Shown here one piece after another: positions 37,048-48,533 of a stretch of DNA of 64,000 nt. The notes below the pieces were generated by a model that saw nothing but the letters and a program-made list of their open reading frames with translations, ran no database searches and had not been told where the DNA came from. Both the position numbers and the translations under genes were made by a program. The DNA is from Rhynchonema sp. JSB1_4. Its lineage: Eukaryota > Nematoda > Chromadorea > Monhysterida > Xyalidae. Where the stretch lies: assembly GCA_030248065.1 (NCBI GenBank), contig JASAMV010001041.1:116537-180536 (forward strand), read 5' to 3'. The stretch's first letter is position 1; each line of letters opens with the position of its first letter.

Positions 37048-39024
37048 AAAACCAGAAGTGCACAGTTGGGGAAAACATTTCGGGCAAATCGTTTAGCAAG
37101 CTGTGTCTTTTCTATCAGCCAGCGTGACGCTGAAACATCTGACCTCGAACTTCGACGGTGAGGTTGACGGGTAACTTGACTTTGTGACTTTGGAACTGAA
37201 GACAGGAGCAAACGCGCCCAGCGCTAAATTTTTTGTTTTTTGCAGTTTTGCCGCCTTCGTGAACAACCTTTCTAGGGTTTCAGACCAAAAGAGCCCCTAA
37301 ATCCCGCTAGTGAAGTAAAATAGATGCGCATGGGAACCTCAAATTGAGTGCGCGCACCTGACCAGGGTAAGGAGCCCAGCCCAAATGACAGCTGCTGTTG
37401 CGCCCCTGTCCTGATACAGAACCATACAAATCAAGAACCAACCTTCGGTGCTCATTGTTGTTTTTCTTCGCTGTGCGCAAATGACTTGTTGAGCAGCATT
37501 TGTGTCTGCAAGATTTGAAATTTACTGGTTGATAGGTAACAGAAAACAAGGAACAATCGCTTTTGTTATTAACTCTTTTCTTAGTAAGTAAGTGCGTATT
37601 TCTAGACTTAACCCTAAACTACCGTATTGTCGCAAATGGCAATAGCAAATCTATGGAGCCAATAGCCAATCTATGGAGCCCACCGTGAAAGAAACTGTTT
37701 TTTCCCGGTAAAAAAACAGAAAAACCGTTTTTTTCGGAGTCCGACAAATTTCGAAAGTCGATAGGAGAAATTAAGGCCGGAAGCTTCTGAAGTGTCTCGT
37801 TTTACTAAAAAATATACTTGCGGGCCGGAAAAAAACCTTTCCCGAAAAAAAACCAAAAACTCCAAAATTTTTTCCTTCAACAAAACACACCCCAAAATAC
37901 TAAAAAATACGGATTTTTGTCAAAAATACTAAAATTTCTGACGAATTCGGCAAGTAAGTGATCAGTACTGGTTCATCTGACACCTTTCTTGTTAAAAATA
38001 ATGAAATTCCACCAAAATATAGGTTCAGTCAGAAAAATCGCAAAAATTATGACAAAAACCGGGTGCACATCAACAAAAACATAAAGTGCCGAAATATGCC
38101 GAAAAACACAAAAATGCTGCGGATCGCATCGAATCGGTGAATCCCAGCTTGATCCCCAGCATTTTTGTTTTTTTCGGCATGTCGTAAAAACGCCCCCCCC
38201 AACTTGAAGGAAGGTTCTCACTTGGGGGGGGGGGGGGCGTGAAGCGTATAATTGCGTTTTGCGTACTTTTCCGCAAAATATATTTTTGGAAAAAACCGTT
38301 TTTTTGGGGAAAAAACGTTTTAAGGCCGTGATTTGGGGGTTTTGGTTCGGGCGATCCCGATCCGGGCCGCTGATTTGGAGGATCGGGCCGGGCCGGGGTA
38401 AAGCTTTTGAAGTGACTTATCATATCAAAAAACAAAGATTTTTTTGCCAAAAATACTAAAATTCGTGACAGATTCGGCAAGTGAGTGATCAACACTTGTC
38501 TATTGACACTGACAACATTTTCATCGAAAGCAATAAATTTTCGGGCGGGGCCGAAATTTTGGACTTTTGGCTCGGGCCGGGCTAGAGGTTTGGAGGTTCG
38601 GGCCGGACCAAAAATTTCCAAAAAAATCGCGCTTCGCGCAGAGTGTATGCACATTTTTTGTGGGACCCAAATGGACCCGGTTTACAGAAAGAAACCGAAT
38701 CACAAAAACATAAACATGGTATGGTTCCCCAAGAAAATTTTGCAAATTTTGGACGATTTTTTTCTTTGACCACAAAATCTGGCCGGGCCGGGCCATGCCG
38801 GAGTTTTGGTCAGTCGGGCCGGACCCCGGGCCGATCCTAATCTCGGGTACTGTGAAAAAATAAAAAATTGAAAAATGGAGGACAAATGGAGTTACCGTAC
38901 CGTGGGGCCGGAACCCGGGGGGTCTATTTTTTCACTGGGGTCATTTTGGGGGGTTCAATTTATGGGGGGGTCAATTATTGGGGGGTTATATTTTTCATTT
39001 GGCCCCCCGGACGAAAAAAATCAT
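37048..39024. other. Repeat-rich intergenic DNA; one possible minus-strand exon
   Basis: Minus strand about 37,211-37,045 is open (KSQSQVTRQPHRRSSRSDV...) and contains TGATGTTTCAG at 37,141-37,131, but it has no family resemblance. 37,680-38,840 holds AAAAAACCG-type and GGGCCGGGCC-type fragments (several copies of CGGGCCGG between 38,340 and 38,840). 38,893-39,010 matches the TACCGTA/GGGGTCAATT repeat at 12,408. Confidence 0.45.
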
Positions 39025-39190
39025 TGTTAATGATGCCCATAAAAATGGCTTGTTTTCGGGATTTTCTAACTTCAACAGCGGCAATTATGCTTAAAAAGCT
39101 GTATTCTGTTGTGTACGCAAGTTTAAACAACGTGGTTTGGTTTGACACAACAACACAGCCACAGCCCTACCATACCACTAATCTGTGGCA
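39025..39190. repeat. Inverted copy of the 12,990-13,142 module
   Basis: Reverse-complement match described at 12,990-13,142. Directly followed by CAGTGTAGTTCCTGG at 39,190, the terminus of the 11,976 family. Confidence 0.7.
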
Positions 39191-39555
39191 GTGTAGTTCC
39201 TGGTCCGGAGGGGGAGATAGCGGACCCCCGTTTTTTTCGGAGGGAGAGATAGTGTACCCCCGAGGGGGGAAGGGGGGGAAGACCCAAATTCGGGAAAAAG
39301 TCACTTTTTGAGGTAGAAAATGAGACCTATTTTTGCCCCTTTTTGGAAAAAATTCTTCATAAAAAGGGTATTTTGGCGACTTTTGAGAACATTGACCTGA
39401 AAATCACACATTTTAGGCCTAAAAATGCCCATTTTTGCCTAAATATGCGTAGCGCGCGATTTTAGGCAAAAATTGGGGGAGAAAAACGGGAGGGAAAAAA
39501 GGGGAGAAGACACCACGGGGGGAGAGAAGAGCCGGGGGGCCCCCCCCCCCCCCCC
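39191..39555. repeat. Diverged relative of the 11,976-12,381 MITE
   Basis: Starts CAGTGTAGTTCCTGGTCCGG and continues with the GGGGGAGATAG, AAAGTCACTTTTTGAGG and GCGTAGCGCGCG segments seen in reverse at 12,120-12,380. The right end is not clear. Confidence 0.65.
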
Positions 39556-39854
39556 AATTGCATAGTGTACTAAGTTGATAATAATGTGTAAATATTAATG
39601 AAAATGTACAGATACAAATCCCCAGCGCGCGATTTTTTGCCTATTTGGGGTGAAAAATGCCGATTTTGAGCCATTTTGAGTCAAAAATGTCAATTTTGGG
39701 TTCGAAATGTACGGACGATAGATAGATTGTTCCCAAAATTTGTTGACGATAGATAGATTAGCCCATAAGTGTTGACGATAGATAGATGAAATCAAAAAGT
39801 GTTGACGATAGATAGATGAATTTGGGGGGGACCCCCCCCCCAAGTACTACCCTG
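39556..39854. mobile_element. Truncated copy D of the GATAGATAGAT MITE
   Basis: Matches copies A/B from the ATAGTGTACTAAGTTG segment through four GATAGATAGAT units to CCAAGTACTACCCTG at 39,854. The left terminus and first unit cluster are missing. Followed at once by the inverse TACCGTA repeat terminus (39,855-39,895). Confidence 0.85.
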
Positions 39855-39945
39855 GGGTCAACTAATGGGGGGTTCTATTTCCGACAATACGGTAGGTTAG
39901 AGTTTCTTATTCATTGCATCGTTACTGATCCTCCACTTCAGAACA

Positions 39946-39969
39946 CATACCGTAAAAACCTAAATAGAG

Positions 39970-40000
<31 letters not shown>

Positions 40001-40375
40001 AAAACAACCCTCGTTCAGAACACAAAAAAAAAAATAAAGAGGCTCCACTTGTATTTAGGTTTTTACGGTAAGGGCTCCACTCCACCAGACAGACCCGAAC
40101 CGAAACCCGAAACATAAATTTTTTCTATGTCCATGTTTCGGGTTTCGGGTTTTGAAAAAAACCGAAACCCGACACACGAAGCATGATAATCGAAAATGTT
40201 TCGACTAACTGTATAAATTGTTCGCGTCAGCTACAAGTGGCAAGACCGAAACATTTTCGATTATCATGCTTTGTGTTCGGGTTTCGGGTTTTTTTTCAAA
40301 ACCCGAACCCCGAAGCATGGACATGGAAAAAATTTATGTTTCGGGTTTCGGGTCTATCTGGTGGAGCCCTAACGA
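39946..40375. repeat. Nested foldback: CCGTAAAAACC arms, poly-C, and a second hairpin
   Basis: ACCGTAAAAACCTAAATAGAG at about 39,949 is the reverse complement of the TATTTAGGTTTTTACGGT segment ending at about 40,070; between them is a poly-C run of about 29 bp. A second foldback follows: 40,072-40,202 (AGGGCTCCACTCCACCAGACAG ... ATAATCGAAAATG) against 40,245-40,375, arms about 130 bp with a loop near 45 bp. Arms carry CCCGAAACCCGAAAC runs. Confidence 0.8.
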
Positions 40376-40379
40376 AACA

Positions 40380-41206
40380 CACACAAGAGTCTTCAGGAGC
40401 TTCATTAGCCTGCACAAAAGAAGAAAAACAATGACTCGGTACGAGTATAGCATTTAGCCCATCATGCAGATATGTGTATAGTCCAGCCACCAGCTCAGAA
40501 CGACGAAAGCTTGCGGCCGCAAAAAGCCCAAACACGTCGCAAACAAAAGAAAGAACAGGGAAAACAATCCACCCCATTTTCCAACCCACAAAAAACCACG
40601 GGAAAAAACTTTTCTTCCTTCTCCTCCAAAAAAACCCACAAAAAAAATAATAAAACTTCGGTTTCGTGAACTTTGTTTTTATACTGTGTCAAAGTAGCGG
40701 CCAGCAACGTTACTCACTTCATGTGAGGTCCTGTAAATATATAGAATCTTCCAACATGCGATTACCTCGACGATCATGTGACCACAATCAGATGGGCGTT
40801 GCGAATCGATGACAACCGACAGACACGGCACAGATACGACCCACACGTGTTTGCTCGACGACTCCTTGCAGCACACCAATCCAACGCGATGGTGGCCTTA
40901 TCCAGCAACAATGTCGTTGATTGACATCGATTGCAGCGGACATAGTTCACGACGTTCTGAACATGGAACACAGGGGCCTCAATCGAAGGCCTTGCACACC
41001 GATCGTTTTGCTCTTTTCAGAATTTGGACAATCGGAATTTGAATTTTTGTCAAGCGTCACTTTATTTACGTGGAGAAGTCAGCGTCAACTGCTAGATAAT
41101 GGCTGGGAGATTTCTCCAAAGATTCATTCATTCTTTTACACAGAAGCAGCAAGCAATCGCATTTTTCAACCATTTGATTTCGCCACATACAACATCAGAT
41201 TGCATC
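40380..41206. other. Intergenic upstream of the RS-domain gene
   Basis: No gene recognised. Likely contains the promoter of the gene starting at 41,207, but I see no clear TATA or other core element. An upstream in-frame ATG exists at 41,099. Confidence 0.4.
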
Positions 41207-43650
41207 ATGTCTGCGGACGATATTCAAGTTGTGTCCTTCAAACCACAAACGAAGAACGACGATAAATCACAGAAATCAGAAAGCAAAAGTAAAGTGAAAA
41301 GTTCAACTTCGCCGCAAACGCCGCTCAGCGCTAGCGGTTAGCATAACAGGAAAATTAGATGAAAGATTACACAAACTCGTCTGAAAAAATTTTAGGCAAT
41401 TTATTTGCAGAAAGTAAAGAATCGACGGCGTCAAAGGATAAAGACGACACGAAAACGGCCGAATCACGGACGCGAAGTGGTGAAAGGAGATCAAGATCAG
41501 GGTAGGTTGATACTTATTGTTTGTGCTTTGCCAACCACTGCATGTGGTACATACATTGTATGTACAATTTCGTCATTCAGCGAAAAACACAAAAGGAGAG
41601 ATAAAGAGCGCGAAAGAAGCAAGGACAGTCAGCGCACCGCGGTTGAGGGCAACAACCGAAAGGAGCATCACAAACGAAAACATCATCATCACAGATCGAG
41701 ATCGAAAAGTCGAGACGAACCAAGACGACATCATAGATCGAAGTCGCGATCGCGCAGCCGGTCACGTGCTGATGACGAAGATGAACATCATCACAGACAC
41801 AAAGGTGCGCATGTTGTTGTTCGCTTTCATTACATGCCATCGCTAAAAGATATTAAGTTTGTGAATTTGAAAATGATCGAGCAAATTTGCAGAACGAAGC
41901 AGCAGTCGTCACCATCGTTCGCATTCGTCGTCGAAACATCATCGACCAAGTCGCACGCACAGCGACGAACCGGCGGATCGACGATCCAGACACGGACATC
42001 GCGATGATGATGACAGGGTATGACTGGAGGGGGCGACTGACACCAGGCATTAACCCCCTTGACATTTCAGGGTAGTGGCCGTAGACCGCCGCCACCGCCC
42101 CCGCCCAAAGAGGTCACCCCTGAGTTGATGGCCAAACGTCTGGAACGGTGGCGGGTGATGCGAACGGAGATGCAGCAGACGATTGTGTTCATTGAATATT
42201 ACGTCAAATTGCTAAAGGTTATTCCAGTTTGTGTGAATTTAGGAGCTGATCGACGTTTCAAACGATTTCTATCATCGACTTTCGACAGACCCATTTCATC
42301 GACAAAATCGACAGCCGCGTGTATCGCAAGGATCAGCTGAAACGTCGTGACCAGGTGTTCGCGCCGGCGCTGCAACTGCCCAAGGTGTCGCATGCCTGGT
42401 GGTACGACGACAAACCGGAAATGGTCAGGGTCAAGGTTGGTGTGATCGGTCGGTGCACCCGGACATCTTCAGTAATAACCATTATGCGCGCCCAACTTGG
42501 TCAGGACAAGGACCGTCAAGTGCACGTGTGCTCGGCCCTGGTGCCCATTCTCAATCGACTCACTCTGCTCAACGACCAATTGACCGAACTCAACAACCAG
42601 GTATACTGCCTGCTTAGGCTGCTTTTCAGGCTGGTTCAAGCGCTGCTAAGACCCATACATACATATTTTTAAGGTGTTGGTGCCCATGTCCGATTTCGCA
42701 TCCAGTCGGGGCAACCGGTAAATACGTTTTCCAGAACTGTCATGCAGTATTTCCGGTTGGCTATCGCAGTTTTTCTGCAAATTTCAGGGATTTTGCGAAT
42801 GTGTTGCCGTACTGGCCGAAACAGTGGCATGCGCTTAGAAAGGTAAGGTCATTTGAGGCATACGTATGTATACTTATAGTTTAATACCATGAAAGAAAGG
42901 TACTAATTGTGTGCTTTGCAGCGCCTGGGTCTGCTGTCCGACATCTGGAAACTACCCGAACTAAACGACTTTGACGCGTGCAAAGACTACCAACCGATAC
43001 CGACCGTGGAACTGCTGGGTGAGGCAGAGAACAAAAAGGTGATCACGAGGAAAATGCAGATGTTGCAGGTTGGTCTTCGCTAAGCTAATAAGTATTTTAT
43101 GATGGTATACCAACCACGGACTCTTGACAATGACAACACATTGCCCTTGAACATCAGGGTCGCTGCAATATGACCATTGCGATGATGACGTTGGTGACAT
43201 CGGACGTGCAACTCATGTTGGGTGGCGTGCCGCAGGAAGTCAAGAACTTGGAACCGGCAAAGAAAGGCGTTAGTGCCAACAATTCTTGCACTTTTTATGA
43301 AATCAAGAAAACTGCGCGCTCAGTACATTTCAAATGTGCGCACTGTAGGCGCTGTCAATCGAGCGCAAGCTGCCGCCGCTGTTCCAATTCCCGCTGATCG
43401 CCGACGTCACGGATCGTACGTTGCAACAGCTGCGTGTCTACAAAGACTTTGACCAGAAAGGTTGGTTTTGTGCCGTCAACGCGCTGGCACTATCAGCGAG
43501 GATACAAGTAGAAAGTTCTTACGAAGCTATTTCACACTTTTGATTTCATTTCAATTCACGTTAGATTTTCATGTTTTTCTAACAGGATTTGCTACATTGC
43601 CTGCGGGCGTTTGCATTCACCTGGCACTGGAGGTGCAAAAACTCAAATAA
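41207..43650 (+). CDS. RS-domain protein of unknown family, multi-exon
   Basis: I cannot name this gene. Exons read: 41207-41336, 41411-41501, 41581-41804, 41893-~42017, 42071-42217, 42289-42423, 42505-42600, 42674-42717, 42788-42842, 42922-43068, 43158-43268, 43349-43460, 43586-43650. The N-terminal half is Lys/Ser/Arg/His-rich with Arg-Ser dipeptides (HRSRSKSRDEP, KSRSRSRSRA), suggesting a nuclear RNA-processing role by analogy only. [16 protein letters not shown] linker leads into a likely helical C-terminal half (RVMRTEMQQTIVFIEYYVK, VSHAWWYDDKPEM, ALVPILNRLTLLNDQLTEL, VLPYWPKQWHALR, LLSDIWKLPEL). Short introns (about 70-90 bp) keep the frame throughout. The 3' end is unsure: the frame stops at 43,648-43,650, yet an open Pro/Gln-rich stretch (PTTEMLRESVSRSF ... 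ELPQKPPTF) follows to 43,874 behind an acceptor-like AATGTTTCAG, so alternative terminal exons are possible. Confidence 0.7.
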
Positions 43651-43916
43651 AACAAATAAAACATCTTCCCACCACCAGTCTATTCAATGTTTCAGTGGCT
43701 GGTGGTGGTTTCACGCAACCGCAACCGACCACTGAAATGCTGCGCGAGAGTGTGAGTCGCAGTTTTCGAGCTGAGGGCAGGCCACCAGCTGAAACATCAC
43801 CGGGCCAGCAGCAACAGCCGGCAGCTGCGAGCGACAGCGAACCAGAATTGCCACAGAAACCACCGACATTTTGATTGATTGATTATTGCGATTGTCGATA
43901 ATTCACGATACACTCA

Positions 43917-43973
43917 GTTGTTGGGTACAACGATTGTTGCTGTCATTGTGCAATCATGCGCGTACCCAACAAC
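43917..43973. repeat. Inverted repeat after the RS-domain gene
   Basis: GTTGTTGGGTAC (43,917-43,928) and GTACCCAACAAC (43,962-43,973) are perfect 12-bp arms around a 33-bp loop. Position suggests the 3' UTR or flank of the RS-domain gene. Confidence 0.6.
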
Positions 43974-44419
43974 TGTGAACGATTGATTTCTAACAGATAA
44001 GTGTAAATGTGATTGAACTTGCGAATGACCATTTAATGAGACGTGTAATGCTGCTCGCTGTGCTGCTATTGAACTCGATAAATGATTGGTGAATGCGTTG
44101 GTCTCGCAACAGCAAAAGTGACTAGGAAAGTTGCTTTTCAGCTTTTATTCTGCAAAAATATGAATACACTGTTTATGAAAGTTGCCTGCCAACAGAAACT
44201 ACACACAGCATATCACGACCAATACTAAAAGCTACACAGGTGAAGTTCCTATTCTTATGTCAACTATACCATCAAGAACAAAGATTTAAGTTCACAAACA
44301 AGTACAAAGAGCGTTTTTAACAGGACAAATTTCTCTATTCCTCCATTTGTCGTCCTCATCGTCGTCTTAGTCGCCATGCATCTTTTTCTTCATTTTTTTC
44401 ATTTTCTTTTTCAATTTTT

Positions 44420-44733
44420 TCATGGAACGCTGCAATTTGAGGCCACGTTCGAATCAATGAAAATGGGCTTCACGACGTTCACAATTTGACCAACCTTCGG
44501 TCTGGCGCCCTGAGTGTCCATCTCCGTCGGTGGTGTGTTGCCACCAAACATTGGTGCTGGCGCCTACAAACGGGAGTTCAGAACAACGCAAAGACACGAT
44601 AATAAGAAAATTAAAAAAAACAATTATGATTTAAAGTAATGCGCACCTGTGGTCCGTTGTTGTCCTCTTGTGCGAGCACCACACAAACGACCACCGCCAA
44701 CGACAGCAACAACAGGGTTACGGTAATGCGCAT
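44420..44733 (-). CDS. Small secreted peptide, two exons, 76 aa
   Basis: Exons 44733-44647 and 44563-44420. Starts with a strong signal peptide (MRITVTLLLLSLAVVVCVVLAQ) and continues EDNNGPQ|APAPMFGG to a C-terminus ASNCSVP and stop. The mature part is about 54 residues with a single Cys near the end. Splice sites are CAG|GTGCGC and TTGTAG|GCG, in phase. I do not recognise a family; it could be a secreted peptide or a short precursor. It lies between the RS-domain gene and the PAN/sushi gene. Confidence 0.65.
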
Positions 44734-45169
44734 TTGGGTGATGTTGGGACTCCGATGACTTGAATGTACTGAAACTAATGTTTCAATTGAGAGATCAATG
44801 TAATTGTAATAACAAGAATGACCATTCAGTGCGAATATTGGTTCGTTGGCTTGGGCTCGTTCGTTTCATTTTAAAACTACAGCAGCTAAACAACGGAAAA
44901 ATCAACCACTCGATCAGTATGCGTTTACTTTCGCGAATCTTTGATGATTGCATCATACTGTAAGTATGTCATAATCATTATTGGAAACCAGCGCCTGTGG
45001 TCAATTTTCAATTATGCGTGTTTGAGTAGAGATTTGTAGGTAGGTGTATGTATATTGATGTGTACAGCACATAGGTTGTTGTGATCGCCAGAAATTGCTT
45101 TTGTGCTAAATTGCTTGCTTTTTGGGATTGCACCATTGTCATTAAGTGCTGCATTGCTTTCATGGCGAC

Positions 45170-47897
45170 TTATGTTTGGTCATTGTTTAGTGCTGATTCG
45201 GTCTTCTCCGGACCGCCGCCAATTGACAATTCCATGAATTCATCCTGCAAACTTTTGTACGTCTTCTTTTTTTCGGTGGTCGTCTTTTTATCGGGGTCGG
45301 GAACGTACACGTAGTGAGTTTCGCCTAAATATTCAATCACAATTAGTTTGACATGGGTATATTTCGGGCAAAATGATCAGTCCTTCAAACCTTTCACTTC
45401 CGGGACTTTTATTTTTCGTTCGTCACTTTCGCTGCCGAGCGTTCTTTCGTCTTCGATTTTTGTTCCCCTTCGATATTGGCCGTCAATTGCCTGGCTCCTG
45501 AAGCATACAGCTGATTTGGTTTTGGTCGCTTGTACAATGCATAATTATCCTTATCCGGATGATGTTTCACCTGGTTGCAACCAAATAGATGACCACCGCT
45601 GTCAACACGAGCAGCAGGACGAGCTGCAGTGCGTTGCAAGCGATCAGCGCGAACACCAGGATTGAACTAGATGGAGTCTTTCGGTTTGCAGTTTCGTCCG
45701 GGATACCTGGGGATGCAGAAAACAGTTCTGCATGCAAGTTAGGAAACATTATAAAGCTATAACACACTAGGATCTCTACTTTAGTTCCAATTCGAACACC
45801 ATCGTTCACTAACATTCCGTTGGCCATTGTATGCTCCATTGCGGGTCGTGACCGAGTTGGAGCCAGGTGCAGTCGTGTTGGCACAGATACTCGATGCGGT
45901 AGTGATCGGTGAGAAAGGCATGCAGTCGATTGACGGGCTGGGCCAGTCCCAGCACCGGATGCACACTCGACAGTGTCGTCCCGTTCCATTTGTAGCCGTT
46001 GGCGCATGAAACATCGGCCAGATCGAGCACAGGGCTGTGGTTGAGCATTGAGGTTAATTGATGGAAACGGTAGGTGACGATGGTGTTGGATGGAAGGTTG
46101 GCTGGTGGACGGGGGCATGCTGCAACGATGCATTGGTTGTTTCCATATTAAAGACTATGAATAAATGTTCTATCGTTGTTCGATTGGGATATGCGCATAC
46201 TGTTGGAAAGGAATCTGTTGATGTTGTCCAGCACTGTCTGAATACCATGATGTTCTGCTAACAACTGCCAAGCGACACATTGGGTGATATTTTCGAAACT
46301 GTGTGAAGGTCAGTTGGGCGTAAAGGTCGGTGTAAAGTTCGGTCGAAAGCTCGGTCGGCGTAGCTCGGTGTAAACGTGAAACATTTCCTGTTATTAATGT
46401 GGAATGTTTCAAGTTTACACCGAGGTCTATCACACTGAGCTGTCGACCGAGCTTTCCACCGACCTTTACGCCCAACTGACCTTTACACCGTTTCGAAAAT
46501 TCCACCCATTGTGTGATTTCTATGCATCAACCAACCAGTGACGCATTGGCGAGCCTGCTGAGCCGATTGCCAGACGCCATTAACGCACTGGAATCTCTGG
46601 ACGGGATATCCCTCTGTGCCATAGATGTACCCCGTTGGATTGGTGCACTGGAAATCATGTTCATCATTGTTGGGACTGTAGTCGCCTTCGGGTTCGAGTC
46701 GGTACCATTCTGAATAGCTGGCCGACGGCACGCTGATCGGTCGGTAGCAGACTGCGGCGAAATCAAGGCGGTTACGCAAGATGAGTGGAATGGAGAGAAT
46801 TCTCGTCGCAATCTTGCAAGGACTGACCTTCCGTGATTGCACTGCATGGGCCATCACACACCCCACATTGCTTCAGGGGATCGGGATCGCTCTTGTTGCA
46901 AAAGTCCGCCGGCTCCGTACCCTTTCTGTCTTTGGTGGTGCCTAATTTCCAACCACACATAACAGGATGTGATGTGTAGTAGAACTTGCACTGAGTGGCA
47001 TCAGAGCTCTGTAGACATCGAGAGTTGAAGTTGTCGAGATCTGCAACCAAGAACGTAGACACTCGTGGGAGGGCTGTTGGCCGTGTGATATTTTGGCTGG
47101 GAATCTTTTTGGTGTCATGTGGCACGTGCGTGAAATGTGTTGTGCGTACATATATTTTTATGTTTTTGCAGAGGCTCGGCTAGCTGATGTTTCACAGTCG
47201 TTGAGATCATATTTAACCTATATAATATGTGACGGCATATTTTGCGGCAGACGTGCCTCAGTCTCGTACATTGTTGTCCCTATCGACCCTTACGAACGAA
47301 ATAGAATCATTCTCACCGAGCAAAATTCGGTAGTATTGGCACGAAAAATCCCCATTTGTATCGGTGTACTCGTAAGCGGTCGGCCCTTGTCCCCCATGCG
47401 ATCCAGGGACTAGGTAGCACTTGTGTTGGACTTGATTGAATATAATGCCGCAACATACGGTGTCGTTCAAACAAAGGGACTGGCATGTGTGCAGGTCTAC
47501 TGTTGACACGTCACCAGTTGTGGGGCAGTTGACATTTCTCCGCACCAAATTGTTTTTGTGCACATAGTCACCAAGGTATTCCATGCTTTCGTTGAAAATG
47601 AATTGTTGATTCTTCGGAATGGACTTTCCTCCTGAAAGTTGTTATAATTGTTGATGGATTTGGTCTCCCAGTTTATAAATTCCACTTCCACTGCATAGCC
47701 AACTGATGCATTATACGGCTGAAACATCAGCTAGCTAACAATTGCGCAAATGTGTAGCGTGAATCTTGACGGGGTGTGTTTCTGTAGTCATCGCTAAGCA
47801 AATCCCAAAACATACCGTAGTCTATCCAGCCTGCATTGATGGCGACTACGCTCATCAGCAATGGGAGAAGAAATCGCTGTTTTCTGTCGTCGTGCAT
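45170..47897 (-). CDS. PAN/sushi-domain single-pass membrane protein
   Basis: Probable cell-surface protein. Exons read, 5' to 3': 47897-47816 (signal peptide, MHDDRKQRFLLPLLMSVVAI), a poorly resolved part at 47.72-47.64 kb, ~47,620-47,310 (PAN/apple-like: LHTCQSLCLNDTVCCGIIF, CYLVPG), ~47,040-46,830 (Cys-rich, CGVCDGPCSAI), ~46,760-46,503 (sushi-like: DFQCTNPTGYIYG, FQCVNGVWQ), ~46,124-45,812 (second sushi-like: SCANGYKWNG, YLCQHDCTWLQ), 45706-45571 (transmembrane: ILVFALIACNALQLVLLLVL), 45497-45390 and 45324-45170 (acidic/Lys-rich cytoplasmic tail ending TESALNNDQT). The intron 45570-45498 begins GTGAAACATC; removing it restores the frame. The order signal peptide - PAN - sushi - TM - tail supports a receptor-like product. 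Ligand unknown. The first two junctions are not solved. Confidence 0.7.
46281..46508. repeat. Foldback repeat with long arms in a PAN/sushi-gene intron
   Basis: The left arm GGGTGATATTTTCGAAAC ... GTGTAAACGTGAAACATT is followed, after a short loop (TCCTGTTATTAATGTGG), by its reverse complement AATGTTTCAAGTTTACACCGAG ... GTTTCGAAAATTCCACCC. Arms are about 105 bp with a few mismatches and length differences. The terminus is shared with 1,138-1,158. Confidence 0.85.
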
Positions 47898-48530
47898 GGT
47901 GGTGTAGATGTTGAGAAAAAGTAAAGGTCGATGTGTTGGAAATGGTGTTTGATGCTGGTTGTTCCAGTGAAAGAAAATGAAATAATGGTTTCCTAAAACA
48001 CTTAAAACAATCTCAAGCGATCTGCCCAGGGGTTACTGCGTTATTAATTCATGATTGCACTGTTGGCGTTTCATGCTTTGTTATCGTAGAGACGCAAATG
48101 CATCACTTTCTGAAGTTGACTTTTGCAACTGCGAAATGCCACCGGACAAATGTACAGTATATATCAAACTTGAGGAGGTTTATCGAGGCACTATGAAGCA
48201 AATTCGATCACGAATAATCTCACAACAGTAAATTTACAAAAAGGATGACATTTTCAACATGATTTGTGACTAGTTTCGAGTTCAAAAGATACAAAAATTT
48301 TAAAAATATACATTTTTCGACCAAACATGGCATCTCTACAAGGTACTTTACAATAATTGTTGTACACGTGACACCGGGGTGTGGAGGACCAGAGAATTTA
48401 TGGCCCATTTCGAGTAGTTACCATTTTGTACAAGTATTGTGAAAGGCGCCGCACTCTTGTTGGTTTACGTTATATTTGTCATCAGAGGTGCAAAGCAGCG
48501 CAATTCATATAACGTTTCGAATCGTCTTGA
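47898..48530. other. Intergenic, no feature recognised
   Basis: Lies between the start of the PAN/sushi gene and the end of the TMEM255-like gene, which read in the same direction. It may hold the promoter of the former and the 3' UTR of the latter. Nothing else seen. Confidence 0.4.
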
Positions 48531-48533
48531 TCA

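Noticed and set aside
41405..42007. 200-codon plus-strand ORF in the RS-domain gene
   Set aside because: It reads through introns and ends in a wrong frame; the exon chain explains the region better.
45409..45639. Minus-strand ORF KHHPDKDNYALYKR... as the cytoplasmic tail of the PAN/sushi protein
   Set aside because: It is out of frame with the membrane span. Treating 45,570-45,498 as an intron restores a continuous tail through two further exons to a stop at 45,170.
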